DNA from: JACOTK01 sp963743945
GTDB taxonomy: Bacteria > Actinomycetota > Acidimicrobiia > Acidimicrobiales > CADCSY01
Length of the DNA: 64,000 bases
NCBI GenBank assembly: GCA_963743945.1
Contig: CAVURO010000008.1
Span: 1-64,000 of the forward strand
Direction: 5' to 3'
How positions within the stretch are numbered: position 1 is the stretch's first letter; each line of letters starts with the position of its first letter. The translations under genes and the position numbers were made by a program. Shown one piece after another: positions 7,829 through 17,105 of the stretch. The notes under the pieces were generated by a model. It was given only the letters and a program-made list of their open reading frames with translations, made no database searches and was not told the origin of the DNA.

Positions 7829-8364
7829 CCACCGCGAGCCAGGGCCTGGGCGGCTTTCAGGACAACTTCCTCACCGCAAGGCTGGATGAGGTCGTGAGTT
7901 GGGCACGGCGCAACAGCGTGTGGCCGGCAACCTTCGGCCTTGCGTGTTGTGCCATCGAGATGATGGCCTCGGGAGCCGCTCACAACGACCTGGCGCGCTT
8001 CGGCATGGAGGTCTTCCGGGCATCGCCACGCCAGGCTGACCTCATGATCGTCGCGGGCCGGGTGAGCCAGAAGATGGCGCCGGTGCTTCGGCAGATCTAC
8101 GACCAGATGATGGAACCCAAGTGGGTCATCTCCATGGGCGTCTGTGCGTCGAGTGGTGGCATGTTCAACAACTACGCCATCGTGCAGGGCGTTGACCAGA
8201 TCGTTCCCGTCGACGTGTATGCGCCGGGCTGCCCTCCGGGACCCCAGACGCTGATGCACTCCATCGTCACCTTGCACGGCCTGATCGGCGAAGGCGAGAT
8301 CGGCCGACGCAGGGCTGCGTCGGGGGCAGGCGCCGGGGTCCGGTTGGAGACCTCCGCATCATGA
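7825..8364 (+). CDS. nuoB: NADH-quinone oxidoreductase subunit B (cluster N2)
   Basis: A 179-residue protein. It carries the tandem cysteine motif GLACCAIEMM (C41, C42), C107 (SMGVC) and C136 (YAPGCPPGP), the four ligands of the terminal [4Fe-4S] cluster N2 that reduces quinone. The ATG overlaps the nuoA stop (ATGA). The C-terminal 20 residues are basic and Ala/Gly-rich. It packs against NuoD and NuoI in the cytoplasmic arm. Confidence 0.97.
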   Translation: MTTASQGLGGFQDNFLTARLDEVVSWARRNSVWPATFGLACCAIEMMASGAAHNDLARFGMEVFRASPRQADLMIVAGRVSQKMAPVLRQIYDQMMEPKWVISMGVCASSGGMFNNYAIVQGVDQIVPVDVYAPGCPPGPQTLMHSIVTLHGLIGEGEIGRRRAASGAGAGVRLETSAS

Positions 8365-8849
8365 GCGATCTCCCGGAGACCCGTCACGGGGTGCCCGTCA
8401 CGTCCTCGAACGGCCAAGTCGTCCTCCATGTGCCGCTCGAGCGCTATCAAGAGGTTGTTCAGGCTCTTTTCGACGAGGGTTTCACGATGTGCGTGGACCT
8501 CACGGCCGTGGACTTTCTCACCCACCGGCAACGTTCGATTGCCGGTGACGTCGTGCCTGCACGGTTCGAGATCGTGGTGAACCTCCTGTCGATCGCCGCC
8601 AGGCAGCGCGTTCGTCTGCGCGTCCAGGTGTCCGGCGACGATTCGGCGGTTCCCTCCCTGTTCGATCTCCATCCCGGCACCGAGGCCATGGAGCGCGAGG
8701 TGTTCGACATGTTCGGCATCGCCTTCGAGGGTCACCCGGACCTCACCCGCATCCTGATGCCGGAGGACTGGGAAGGCCATCCCTTGCGCAAGGACTACGA
8801 CATGGGTCGCATTCCCGTGCAGTTCAAGGCTGCCCCGGGCCCTCGATGA
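8361..8849 (+). CDS. nuoC: NADH-quinone oxidoreductase subunit C
   Basis: A 162-residue protein of the 30-kDa subunit family. The hallmark segments are EREVFDMFGIAFEGHPDL and EGHPLRKDY near the C-terminus. It is separate from NuoD, unlike the fused NuoCD of E. coli. It overlaps nuoB by 4 nt and has no cofactor of its own. It supports the cytoplasmic arm near cluster N2. Confidence 0.96.
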   Translation: MSDLPETRHGVPVTSSNGQVVLHVPLERYQEVVQALFDEGFTMCVDLTAVDFLTHRQRSIAGDVVPARFEIVVNLLSIAARQRVRLRVQVSGDDSAVPSLFDLHPGTEAMEREVFDMFGIAFEGHPDLTRILMPEDWEGHPLRKDYDMGRIPVQFKAAPGPR

Positions 8850-8862
8850 GACGGACCGGTCG

Positions 8863-10194
8863 ATGACGACGGTATCCCAGGATCATGGGGGCGCTGCCGA
8901 CACCTCCGAGGGCACCCAGGAGCTCGGCCCGCGTGAGGCGGTTGCCGCGGCCGAGTTGTTGCGTGAGTCAGGCGCGGTTCTCCGCATGTCCGAGGCGTCG
9001 GTGAGCGAGTTGGCCGGTCAGGTGTCCGAGGACGAGACCATGATCATCAACATGGGTCCCCAGCACCCCAGCACCCATGGGGTGCTTCGCCTCATGCTGG
9101 AGCTGGAGGGCGAGACCGTCCTTCGGAGCAAGCCGGTGATCGGCTACCTGCACACCGGCATGGAGAAGACAGGCGAGCAGCTCACCTACCTGCAGGGGGG
9201 CACCAACGTCACCCGCATGGACTACGCGAGCCCCTTCTTCAACGAGCTCGTGTTCTCGATGGCAACCGAGGCGCTCCTGGATGTGGAGGTGCCGCCAAGG
9301 GCCACGTGGATCCGCATGCTCATGTGCGAGCTCAATCGCATCTCCTCGCACTGCCTGTTCATGGCCACCAACGGCATGGATCTCGGCGCGGTGTCCATGA
9401 TGATCTACGGCTGGCGCGAGCGCGAGTCGCTGCTCGCCTTCTTCGAGAAGGTCACCGGCCTGCGGATGAACAACAACTACATCCGTCCCGGCGGCGTGGC
9501 TGCCGATCTGCCCGACGGGTGGCGCGAGGACGTCCTCACGATCCTCGATGATCTTCCCCCGCGTCTGGCCGAGTACGACGTCCTGATGACCGGTCAGCCG
9601 ATCTGGCGCGATCGGACGCAGGGACTGGGCGTCATGACGCCGGCCGAGGCCATTGCGCTCGGAGCGACCGGTCCCATCCTGCGTTCGACGGGTCTCGCCT
9701 GGGATCTTCGCCGCACCATGCCCTACCTCGCCTACGACCAGGTGGAGTTCGACATCGTGGTGGGCACCACCGGTGACGTCTTCGATCGCTATGCCATACG
9801 CCTCAACGAGATCCGTGAGTCGATACGAATCATCCATCAGGTGCTCGACATGATGCCGAAGGGCGACTACCGGGTGCAGGACCCGAAGGTCACCCCCCCG
9901 CCCCGAGCCCGCATCGACGAGTCGATGGAGGCGTTGATCCATCACTTCAAGCTCTTCACCGAGGGGTTCAAGGTGCCCGAGGGAGAGGTGTACGTTGCGG
10001 TCGAGTCTCCCCGTGGCGAGCTGGGCTGTTACCTGGTGGCCGACGGGAGCGCCCGTCCGTACCGCATGCACATCCGAGGTCCGTCGTTCGTGAACCTGCA
10101 AACGTTGCCGCACATGTTGCAGGGGGGCATGGTCGCCGACGCCGTCGCGATCATCTCGTCGGTCGACCCGATCATGGGCGAGGTTGATCGCTGA
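8863..10194 (+). CDS. nuoD: NADH-quinone oxidoreductase subunit D (49-kDa subunit)
   Basis: A 443-residue protein that forms the quinone pocket with NuoB. The family signature GPQHPSTHGVLRL starts near residue 65, after a long acidic N-terminal extension of about 60 residues. The loop over the quinone site reads GYLHTGMEKT, so the residue aligned with the methylated arginine of mitochondrial NDUFS2 is T98. The paralogue at 29309 has Arg there. The C-terminus ends in GEVDR, a usual family ending. It lies 13 bp after nuoC and overlaps nuoE. Confidence 0.97.
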   Translation: MTTVSQDHGGAADTSEGTQELGPREAVAAAELLRESGAVLRMSEASVSELAGQVSEDETMIINMGPQHPSTHGVLRLMLELEGETVLRSKPVIGYLHTGMEKTGEQLTYLQGGTNVTRMDYASPFFNELVFSMATEALLDVEVPPRATWIRMLMCELNRISSHCLFMATNGMDLGAVSMMIYGWRERESLLAFFEKVTGLRMNNNYIRPGGVAADLPDGWREDVLTILDDLPPRLAEYDVLMTGQPIWRDRTQGLGVMTPAEAIALGATGPILRSTGLAWDLRRTMPYLAYDQVEFDIVVGTTGDVFDRYAIRLNEIRESIRIIHQVLDMMPKGDYRVQDPKVTPPPRARIDESMEALIHHFKLFTEGFKVPEGEVYVAVESPRGELGCYLVADGSARPYRMHIRGPSFVNLQTLPHMLQGGMVADAVAIISSVDPIMGEVDR

Positions 10195-10781
10195 TGGGCC
10201 GTTTGAACGCGGGCAACGTGACCCTGGCACACGAGATCATCGGTCGGTACCCACGGACGAAGTCCGCGCTCATACCGCTGCTGCACCTTGCGCAGGAGCA
10301 GGACGGTTGGGTCAGCGACGAGGCGATGGTGCACATCGCCGAGCTGCTCGATCTCACCCCTTCCGAGGTGTTGGGCACGTGCAGCTTCTACGAGATGTTC
10401 AAGCGTGAGCCCGTCGGACGGTACCTGGTCAACGTGTGCACGAGCATCGCATGCATGCTGGTCGGCGGTGATGAGTTGTTGGAGCACTGCGAGAAGTCAC
10501 TCGGTCTCACGCCGGGGGCCACAACCGCCGACGGGCTCTTCACGCTCAACGAGGTCGAGTGCATCGCGGCCTGCACCGAGGCCCCTTGCCTGCAGGTGAA
10601 CTACCGGTACTTCCATCGGATCACCAACGAAGAGGCCGATGCACTGTTCGCCGACCTCCGGGCCGGTGGGCGCAGCGACGAGGTCCCTCCACACGGCACG
10701 CTCACCCGTGTCCGTCAGCAGATCGATCCGCAACGCTGGGATGGACGAGGCGGCGAAGGCCTTCCCGAGGAGCGCAGCTGA
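10194..10781 (+). CDS. nuoE: NADH-quinone oxidoreductase subunit E (24-kDa subunit)
   Basis: A 195-residue thioredoxin-like [2Fe-2S] protein that carries cluster N1a in the NADH-oxidising arm. The ligands are in C-x4-C (NVCTSIAC) and C-x3-C (CIAAC), the normal pattern. The last 35 residues are a hydrophilic tail after the fold. The ATG overlaps the nuoD stop. It works with NuoF as the NADH dehydrogenase module, which the second nuo locus of this window does not have. Confidence 0.96.
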   Translation: MGRLNAGNVTLAHEIIGRYPRTKSALIPLLHLAQEQDGWVSDEAMVHIAELLDLTPSEVLGTCSFYEMFKREPVGRYLVNVCTSIACMLVGGDELLEHCEKSLGLTPGATTADGLFTLNEVECIAACTEAPCLQVNYRYFHRITNEEADALFADLRAGGRSDEVPPHGTLTRVRQQIDPQRWDGRGGEGLPEERS

Positions 10782-12088
10782 TGGCGGTCACCGATGCACC
10801 CAGGCTCATCACCGCTCGCTTTGATCAGGAAGACGCCCACACCTTGGCCGGCTACCAGTCGTCCGGTGGCTACACCGCCCTGCGCAAGGCGCTCGGTTCG
10901 GCGCCCGAGGCCGTTCTCGCCGAGGTCAAGGCGGCGAACATCCAGGGTCGCGGGGGGGCCGGCTTTCCGGCGGGGACCAAGTGGGGCTTCCTGCCCGCGG
11001 ATGTGTCGCCTCGCTACCTGGTGGTCAACGGCGACGAGAGCGAGCCGGGCACCTACAAGGATCGTCTCCTGCTCGAGCGTGACCCCCATCAGCTCATCGA
11101 GGGCGTGCTCATCGCCTCCTATGCGATCGCGGCGAACCAGGCCTTCATCTACATACGCGGCGAGATGCCCTTCGCCCACGAGCGTGTTGCTGCAGCGCTG
11201 AACGAGGCTTATGCGGCCGGGTACATCGGGCGCGACATCATGGGTTCGGGATGGTCGCTCGACGTGGTGCTGCACTGGGGTGCGGGCGCCTACATCGTGG
11301 GCGAGGAGACAGCGCTGATCGAGAGCCTCGAGGGCAACCGCGGCATGCCACGGCTCAAGCCTCCGTTCTTCCCTGCGGTGAAGGGTCTCTACATGCAGCC
11401 CACCATCGTCAACAACGTCGAGACCCTCTCGAACGTGCCCTGGATCGTCAACAACGGCGGCGCCGCGTTTGCGGCGTTGGGCACCGAGGAGTCGGCGGGC
11501 ACGCGCATCTTCGCCCTGTCGGGTCATGTGCGCCGCCCGGGCGTGTACGAGGTCGAGATGGGAAAGACCACCTTCCGCGACCTGATCGAGGCGCCGGTCT
11601 ACGGCGGCGGCATCCGCAACGGCCGAGGCTTGAAGGCGTTCATCCCCGGTGGTGCGTCGGCCCCCTGGTTCTACGAGGAGCACCTCGACCTTCCGCTGAG
11701 CAAGGCCACCGTCGACAAGGCCGGTTCGATGCTCGGCTCGGGGGCGGTGGTCGTGATGGACGAGACCACCTGCCCCGTGCGAGCGGCGCTGCGGGTGGTC
11801 CGTTTCTTCGCGCATGAATCGTGCGGCAAGTGCACGCCGTGTCGAGAAGGCACGAATTGGCTGGAGAAGATCATGCACCGCATCGAGGAGGGGACCGGTC
11901 GTGGCGACGATCTCGATCTCCTGCTCGATGTGAGCGACAACCTGAGCCCGGGCATCGCCTGGCCACCGAAGCAGACCACGATCTGTCCGCTCGGGCCCTC
12001 GGCCGTCTCTCCTGTAGCTTCGTCGATCAGGCGATTTCGTGACGACTACGTCGCCCACATCGACCAGGGCAGGTGCACCCATGACTGA
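10781..12088 (+). CDS. nuoF: NADH-quinone oxidoreductase subunit F (NADH and FMN binding)
   Basis: A 435-residue protein that binds NADH and FMN and starts electron transfer. The FMN/NADH motifs are GRGGAGFPAGTKW and GDESEPGTYKDR. Cluster N3 is held by C348, C351 and C354 (SCGKCTPC) and C402 (TICPLG). The ATG overlaps the nuoE stop. The gene ends 8 nt inside nuoG. All catalytic motifs are intact, so operon 1 should make a true NADH dehydrogenase. Confidence 0.97.
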   Translation: MAVTDAPRLITARFDQEDAHTLAGYQSSGGYTALRKALGSAPEAVLAEVKAANIQGRGGAGFPAGTKWGFLPADVSPRYLVVNGDESEPGTYKDRLLLERDPHQLIEGVLIASYAIAANQAFIYIRGEMPFAHERVAAALNEAYAAGYIGRDIMGSGWSLDVVLHWGAGAYIVGEETALIESLEGNRGMPRLKPPFFPAVKGLYMQPTIVNNVETLSNVPWIVNNGGAAFAALGTEESAGTRIFALSGHVRRPGVYEVEMGKTTFRDLIEAPVYGGGIRNGRGLKAFIPGGASAPWFYEEHLDLPLSKATVDKAGSMLGSGAVVVMDETTCPVRAALRVVRFFAHESCGKCTPCREGTNWLEKIMHRIEEGTGRGDDLDLLLDVSDNLSPGIAWPPKQTTICPLGPSAVSPVASSIRRFRDDYVAHIDQGRCTHD

Positions 12089-14600
12089 CATCGCCGAGAA
12101 CGGGGCCGAGGCCGTGACCGGTGTTGCGGTCACGTTGAACGGCCGGGTGATCGATGCGCAGCCCGGCGAGCTGGTCATCAACGCCGCCGAGCGGGCCGGG
12201 GTCTACATCCCACGCTTCTGTCACCATCCCCGCATGCAGCCGGTGGGCATGTGTCGGATGTGCATCGTCGAGATCGACACCGGTCGGGGTCCTGCGCTGC
12301 TGCCCTCGTGCATGATCCCCGTCTCCGAGGGCATGGTCGTCGAGACCGAGTCACCGGTGACCAGGAAGGCCCAGGACGGCGTCCTCGAGTTCCTGTTGGT
12401 GAACCATCCCCTTGACTGCCCGGTGTGCGACAAGGGTGGCGAGTGCCCACTGCAGGACCAGACCGTCGCCTTCGGTCCGGGAGAGAGCCGTTTCGTCGAG
12501 GAGAAGCGTCACCACGAGAAGCCCATCGCCATCAGCGATGTGGTGCAGCTCGATCGGGAACGCTGCATCCTCTGCGATCGTTGCACCCGCTTTGCCAAGA
12601 CCGTCGCCGGCGACCCGCTGATCTCCTTCGTGAACCGAGGGAACGAAACAGAGGTCAACACCTTCCCCGACCATCCTTTCGCCTCGTACTTCAGCGGGAA
12701 CACGGTTCAGATCTGTCCCGTCGGGGCGTTGACCGCGACCCCCTATCGCTTCAAGGCCCGACCCTGGGATCTCGACCAGGTCGAGTCCACCTGCACCTCG
12801 TGCTCGGTCGGTTGTCGCGTCGCGGTCGAATCGTCGTCGAACGAGCTGGTTCGCTATCTGGGTGTGGACGTCGACGCCGTCAACTGGGGCTGGTTGTGCG
12901 ACAAGGGTCGGTTCGACTTCGAGGCGGTCAACAGCGACAACCGCTTGGCTCGTCCGCTGGTGCGAGAGGGCGACGACCTCGTCGAGGTGTCCTGGTCCGA
13001 TGCCCTCACGAAGGCGGCGAACGCCCTTGCGGGAGCGAAGGAACGCCACGGCTCGTCCTCGATCGCGGTGGTGGGCGGCGCCCGTCTCACCAACGAGGAG
13101 GCCTACGCCTGGTCGAAACTCGCCCGCAGCGTGCTCGGCACGGACTCGGTGGACGCGCAGATGGGTGACGGTCTGCCGAGCGACCTCGTCCTCGGCCTCC
13201 CGCGGGCGACGATCGACGAGACCTGCGAGGCCGGGACGGTGGTCCTGCTCGGCCCCGACCTGAAGGAAGAGCTCCCGGTCCTCTACCTGCGCCTGCGCGA
13301 TGCGGTGGTCAACCACGGGCTGAAGGTGATCGAGATCAGCGCCTCGCAGACGAGCATGACGCGCTACGCAGCCGTGTCGTTGCGCTATCGCCCGGGTGAG
13401 GCTGCGGTGCTGGTCCAGGAGTTGTTCGAACACGCCGGAGACGTCGATGTCCAGGCAGATCTCGGTCGTGCCCGCGCCCTGCTCGAGGTCGGCAACGTCG
13501 TGTGCGTGCTGGGTCGTCCGTCGGTCGCCGAGCGCGCCGATTCCGTCGTGCAGGCAGCACTTCGCCTTCGCAGCCAGGTGCCCGGGATGCGAGTCCTCTC
13601 CGCCCTCCGCCGCGCCAACATCCACGGAGCGCTCGACATGGGCCTCACCCCCGGCATGCTGCCGGGGCGCGTCTCGCTCGAGGAGGGACGCGAGGCCTTC
13701 ACCGAGGCATGGGGAGAGCTGCCCGGCTCGGTCGGCCTCGACACCGCCGGCGTGTTGGCAGCGGCCGCTGAGGGACGCATTCAGGCACTGATCCTCGTGG
13801 GAGCGGACCCCCTGGCCGACTTTCCGGATCGCGACCTTGCCCGCAGAGGGGTGGCGGGCGCGGGTTTCGTCATTGCGGTCGACTGCTTTGCGACGGATTC
13901 GGTGCGCCAGGCCGACGTCGTCCTGCCCGCCGCCTCTTACGCGGAGAAGGCCGGCACGACCACCAACATCGAAGGGCGCGTCAGCCGTCTCCACCAGAAG
14001 GTCACCCCGCCCGGCACATCTCGGCCCGATTGGATGATTGCCGCCGATCTTGCCGAGCGACTGGGTGGCGATCTCGGCTTTGAGACCGTGGAGGCGATCT
14101 GGGACGAGATCGAGCGCCTGGCTCCTGCTCACTCGGGCCTGACGGCGCAACGGCTCGCGTCCTCGGAAGGCCTCGAGGGCATCGTCGTCGCGGGACGTTC
14201 CTCCACCGTGGAGACCACGATGGACGTCACGGCGACGGCGACGCTTCCGGTGGATGGCTACTCGCTTCGCCTGGTGTCGACACGCAAGCTCTACGACAAC
14301 GGGACCCTTGTGCAGCAGTCGCCCTCCCTGGCCTCTCTTGCCCCCGGCGGGGTTGTCAGGGCAAACCCCGCCGATCTCGACCGTCTCGGGGTCGCATCCA
14401 ACGATCAGGTACGCGTGGCATCGAGCAGGGGAGCTGTCGTTGCCCCGGTGGAAGCTGATACGGCTGTGGCTCGGGGGACGGTCCTGCTGGCGTTCAATCA
14501 ATCCGGTAGCGGAGCCGCCGACTTGATCGATTCGTCACTGCCCGTGACGGAGGTCCGGGTCGAGACGGTCGCCGGTGGTGATCGGGAGGTGTCGGGCTGA
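12081..14600 (+). CDS. nuoG: NADH-quinone oxidoreductase subunit G (75-kDa Fe-S subunit)
   Basis: About 839 residues. A ferredoxin-like N-terminus holds [2Fe-2S] N1b (RFCHHPRM, GMCRMC, SCMIP). CPVCDKGGECPLQ, CILCDRC and ICPVGALT supply the other [4Fe-4S] ligands. The off-path cluster N7 motif is also present: C-x2-C-x3-C-x27-C (CTSCSVGC ... WLC). N7 occurs in E. coli and Thermus enzymes but not in mitochondria. The C-terminal two thirds is a molybdopterin-oxidoreductase-like domain that has lost its cofactor in this family. The start at 12081 is preceded by GGCAGG; an in-frame ATG at 12039 would add 14 residues and overlap nuoF more. Confidence 0.95.
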   Translation: MTDIAENGAEAVTGVAVTLNGRVIDAQPGELVINAAERAGVYIPRFCHHPRMQPVGMCRMCIVEIDTGRGPALLPSCMIPVSEGMVVETESPVTRKAQDGVLEFLLVNHPLDCPVCDKGGECPLQDQTVAFGPGESRFVEEKRHHEKPIAISDVVQLDRERCILCDRCTRFAKTVAGDPLISFVNRGNETEVNTFPDHPFASYFSGNTVQICPVGALTATPYRFKARPWDLDQVESTCTSCSVGCRVAVESSSNELVRYLGVDVDAVNWGWLCDKGRFDFEAVNSDNRLARPLVREGDDLVEVSWSDALTKAANALAGAKERHGSSSIAVVGGARLTNEEAYAWSKLARSVLGTDSVDAQMGDGLPSDLVLGLPRATIDETCEAGTVVLLGPDLKEELPVLYLRLRDAVVNHGLKVIEISASQTSMTRYAAVSLRYRPGEAAVLVQELFEHAGDVDVQADLGRARALLEVGNVVCVLGRPSVAERADSVVQAALRLRSQVPGMRVLSALRRANIHGALDMGLTPGMLPGRVSLEEGREAFTEAWGELPGSVGLDTAGVLAAAAEGRIQALILVGADPLADFPDRDLARRGVAGAGFVIAVDCFATDSVRQADVVLPAASYAEKAGTTTNIEGRVSRLHQKVTPPGTSRPDWMIAADLAERLGGDLGFETVEAIWDEIERLAPAHSGLTAQRLASSEGLEGIVVAGRSSTVETTMDVTATATLPVDGYSLRLVSTRKLYDNGTLVQQSPSLASLAPGGVVRANPADLDRLGVASNDQVRVASSRGAVVAPVEADTAVARGTVLLAFNQSGSGAADLIDSSLPVTEVRVETVAGGDREVSG

Positions 14601-15808
14601 TGGGTGACCCGCTCCAGGGTGGTGACCCGATATTCATCGGTGGCGTCGACTTCGACGTCGTCGTGTTGGTGGTCCTGAAGGTCCTGGTCGGTTTCACCTT
14701 CGTCATGGTCGGCGTGATCTTCATGATCTGGTTCGAGCGCAAGCTCATCGCGGACATGCAGAACCGGATCGGTCCGAACCGTGCAGGGAAGTGGGGCCTG
14801 CTCCAGACCCTCGCCGACGGCATCAAGTTGATCTTCAAGGAAGACCTGATGCCCAACAAGGCCGATCGGCTGGTCTTCCGCCTTGCCCCCTACCTCACGG
14901 TTGCTCCGGCCTTTCTCACCTTCACCATCGTTCCCATCGGAGGTCTCTTCGGTGCAGGCGAGAACGGCACGATCGAGGTGTCGGGTCACCGAACGTTCCT
15001 TCAGGTGGCCGATCCCCCCATCGGCGTGCTGTTCCTTCTCGCCATGTCGTCGGTTGCGGTCTACGGGGTCATGTTGGCCGGTTGGTCGTCGGGTTCGAAG
15101 TATCCGCTCCTCGGTTCGGTGCGGGCATCGGCACAGATGGTGAGCTACGAGGCCGCACTTGGCCTCTCGGTGGTCGCGGTGGTCCTGTTGACGGGTTCGC
15201 TGTCCACCCACGACATCGTGAGCTCCCAGTCGGGCGGATTCGCCGACTGGAACATCTGGCGCACCGGTGTCGTGCCGTTCCTGGTGTTCTGCATCGCCGC
15301 GACCGCCGAGCTGAATCGCCCACCGTTCGATCTCGTCGAGGCCGAACAGGAGTTGGTGGGTGGCTTTCACACCGAGTACTCCTCCATGCGATTCGGCATG
15401 TTCTACCTGGCCGAGTTCATGAACACGATCACCATGTCGGCGATCATCGTCACCTTGTTCCTCGGCGGGCCGAACGGCCCGACCCTGTTCGGCCCCGAGA
15501 TCATCTGGCCGACGATCTGGTTCATGGGGAAGCTGTTCATCTTCCTGTTCACCTTCGTCTGGCTCCGCGCGACGTTGCCCCGATTCCGCTACGACCAGTT
15601 GATGGATCTCGGATGGAAGCGTCTCATTCCGCTGTCGTTGGCCTGGCTGCTGGTCATCGGAGCGATCCGCATCGCAGACGACGAGGGCTGGAACATGGCG
15701 TTGGTCATCGGCATCTCCCTGACCTCGTGCGTGGTGGGGGCTCTCGCCCTGGTGGGTGCAACCCGCGCCGGGCGGACACGCCGGCGTGCAGAGGAGGTGC
15801 TGCGCTGA
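14600..15808 (+). CDS. nuoH: NADH-quinone oxidoreductase subunit H
   Basis: A 402-residue membrane protein, the ND1 family, which forms the quinone tunnel at the membrane surface. Visible hallmarks are the MQNRIGPNRAGKWGLLQ loop, LADGIKLIFKED, and the NRPPFDLVEAEQELVGGFHTE cytoplasmic loop region. About 60 residues beyond the usual end, including a final helix and an RAGRTRRRAEEV tail, extend the C-terminus relative to the paralogue at 30481 (343 residues). It overlaps nuoG and nuoI by single bases. Confidence 0.96.
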   Translation: MGDPLQGGDPIFIGGVDFDVVVLVVLKVLVGFTFVMVGVIFMIWFERKLIADMQNRIGPNRAGKWGLLQTLADGIKLIFKEDLMPNKADRLVFRLAPYLTVAPAFLTFTIVPIGGLFGAGENGTIEVSGHRTFLQVADPPIGVLFLLAMSSVAVYGVMLAGWSSGSKYPLLGSVRASAQMVSYEAALGLSVVAVVLLTGSLSTHDIVSSQSGGFADWNIWRTGVVPFLVFCIAATAELNRPPFDLVEAEQELVGGFHTEYSSMRFGMFYLAEFMNTITMSAIIVTLFLGGPNGPTLFGPEIIWPTIWFMGKLFIFLFTFVWLRATLPRFRYDQLMDLGWKRLIPLSLAWLLVIGAIRIADDEGWNMALVIGISLTSCVVGALALVGATRAGRTRRRAEEVLR

Positions 15809-16536
15809 TGGGTTACTTCGAGGGCTTCCGTATCACCTTCAAGGAGATGTTCAAGCCAAGGGTCACCACGTCCTACCCCGAGGAACTGCGTCCGAAGCCG
15901 GAGCGCGCGCACGGCCGACACGTGCTGAATCGTCACGAGGACGGCATGGAGAAGTGCATCGGCTGCGAGCTGTGTGCCGGGGTGTGCCCCGCAAGGTGCA
16001 TCTACGTGCGCGGAGCGGACAACCCGACCGACGCGCCCATCTCGCCGGGGGAGCGTTACGGCTTCGTGTACGAGATCAACTACCTCCGCTGCATCCATTG
16101 TGATCTGTGCGTCGAGGCGTGCCCCACCGAGGCGATCACCGAGTCGAAGCTGTTCGAGTTCTCGTTCACCAACCGTGCCGACGCGATCTACACCAAGCGA
16201 GAGTTGCTCGTGGGCGATGACGGACGCCCCCAGCGTTTGCCGTGGGAGCTGTGGAGCGACGACGATGAGGCCAACACCTCGGCTTGGGTTCGGGCGACGG
16301 CTTCGAGCGGTCGCGCCGACTACGAGGGACGCGTCGGTTGGTCGGCGGAGCTCGGCTATGGCATTCGGGCGCCCGAGGTCGGTCAGGCGGGCGAGGAAGC
16401 CGTCGCGGCCGTCGACGAAGGACATGGTCACGATGCCGGACATGGTCACGATGCCGGACATGGTCACGATGCCGGACATGGTCACGATGCCGGACCTGTT
16501 GACGATGCGGGACACGGTCACGGGAGCGGGCACTGA
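15808..16536 (+). CDS. nuoI: NADH-quinone oxidoreductase subunit I with histidine-rich C-terminal tail
   Basis: A 242-residue protein carrying clusters N6a and N6b, which pass electrons to N2. The two motifs are CIGCELCAGVCP and CIHCDLCVEACP. After the conserved domain (about residue 165) comes a 40-residue linker. A tail with GHGHDA repeats then ends the protein, with 11 His in about 39 residues. Typical NuoI stops well before this, and the paralogue at 31514 (162 residues) has no tail. The tail could bind Ni, Zn or Cu, but no known complex I function needs it. The gene overlaps its neighbours by one base on each side. Confidence 0.95.
   Translation: MGYFEGFRITFKEMFKPRVTTSYPEELRPKPERAHGRHVLNRHEDGMEKCIGCELCAGVCPARCIYVRGADNPTDAPISPGERYGFVYEINYLRCIHCDLCVEACPTEAITESKLFEFSFTNRADAIYTKRELLVGDDGRPQRLPWELWSDDDEANTSAWVRATASSGRADYEGRVGWSAELGYGIRAPEVGQAGEEAVAAVDEGHGHDAGHGHDAGHGHDAGHGHDAGPVDDAGHGHGSGH
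16420..16533 (+). repeat. 18-bp tandem repeat coding the His-rich tail of NuoI
   Basis: Four identical in-frame 18-bp units (GGACATGGTCACGATGCC) run from 16420 to 16491, each coding GHGHDA. Two degenerate units follow (16492-16509, where the first His is Pro and the second Asp, and 16510-16527). The perfect nucleotide identity of the four units suggests recent expansion by slippage. Confidence 0.9.
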
Positions 16537-17105
16537 TGGACAACTTCGTCTTCGCGGTGGCCGCTGTCGTCATCCTGATCGGGGCGATGGGGGTTGTCTT
16601 CTCGCGCAATCCCGTGCACGCCGCACTCATGTTGGTGATGACCCTTTTCGGGATCGCGGTGCTCTTCGTGCAGCAGGAGGCCCACTTCCTCGCAGCGGTG
16701 CAGGTCGTGGTGTACGCCGGCGCGATCGTGGTGCTGTTCCTCTTCGTGATCATGTTGCTCGGGGTCGACGTGGCCGAGAATGTGAGGGTCGAGCCGCTGG
16801 TCGGCCAACGGACCGCGGCCTGGGCGATCACGGCGGGATCGGTCGGTCTGCTGACAGCGCTCGCCATTCGCGCGGCGCAGGTGAGCCTGGGAATGCCCTC
16901 GGGAACGCGTCCACTCGACGGAGAGGGCGGGAACCTGGTGCAACTCGCCCGTGTGTTGTTCTCCGACTACCTCTTTGCGTTCGAGGCCACGTCGGTGCTG
17001 CTGGTCATTGCCGTGGTGGGCGCCGTGGTGCTCGCCAATCGGTCCCAGGGGTCTGCAAGGGACGCAGGCGAGCAGGAAAACTCCCCGGCAGGCACAGGCC
17101 GATGA
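16536..17105 (+). CDS. nuoJ: NADH-quinone oxidoreductase subunit J
   Basis: A 189-residue membrane protein (ND6 family) with five predicted helices. The conserved third helix reads VQVVVYAGAIVVLFLFVIML and contains the pi-bulge region that couples quinone chemistry to proton pumping. Its ATG overlaps the nuoI stop, and nuoK starts 4 nt before its end. The C-terminal 20 residues are a hydrophilic tail. Confidence 0.95.
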   Translation: MDNFVFAVAAVVILIGAMGVVFSRNPVHAALMLVMTLFGIAVLFVQQEAHFLAAVQVVVYAGAIVVLFLFVIMLLGVDVAENVRVEPLVGQRTAAWAITAGSVGLLTALAIRAAQVSLGMPSGTRPLDGEGGNLVQLARVLFSDYLFAFEATSVLLVIAVVGAVVLANRSQGSARDAGEQENSPAGTGR

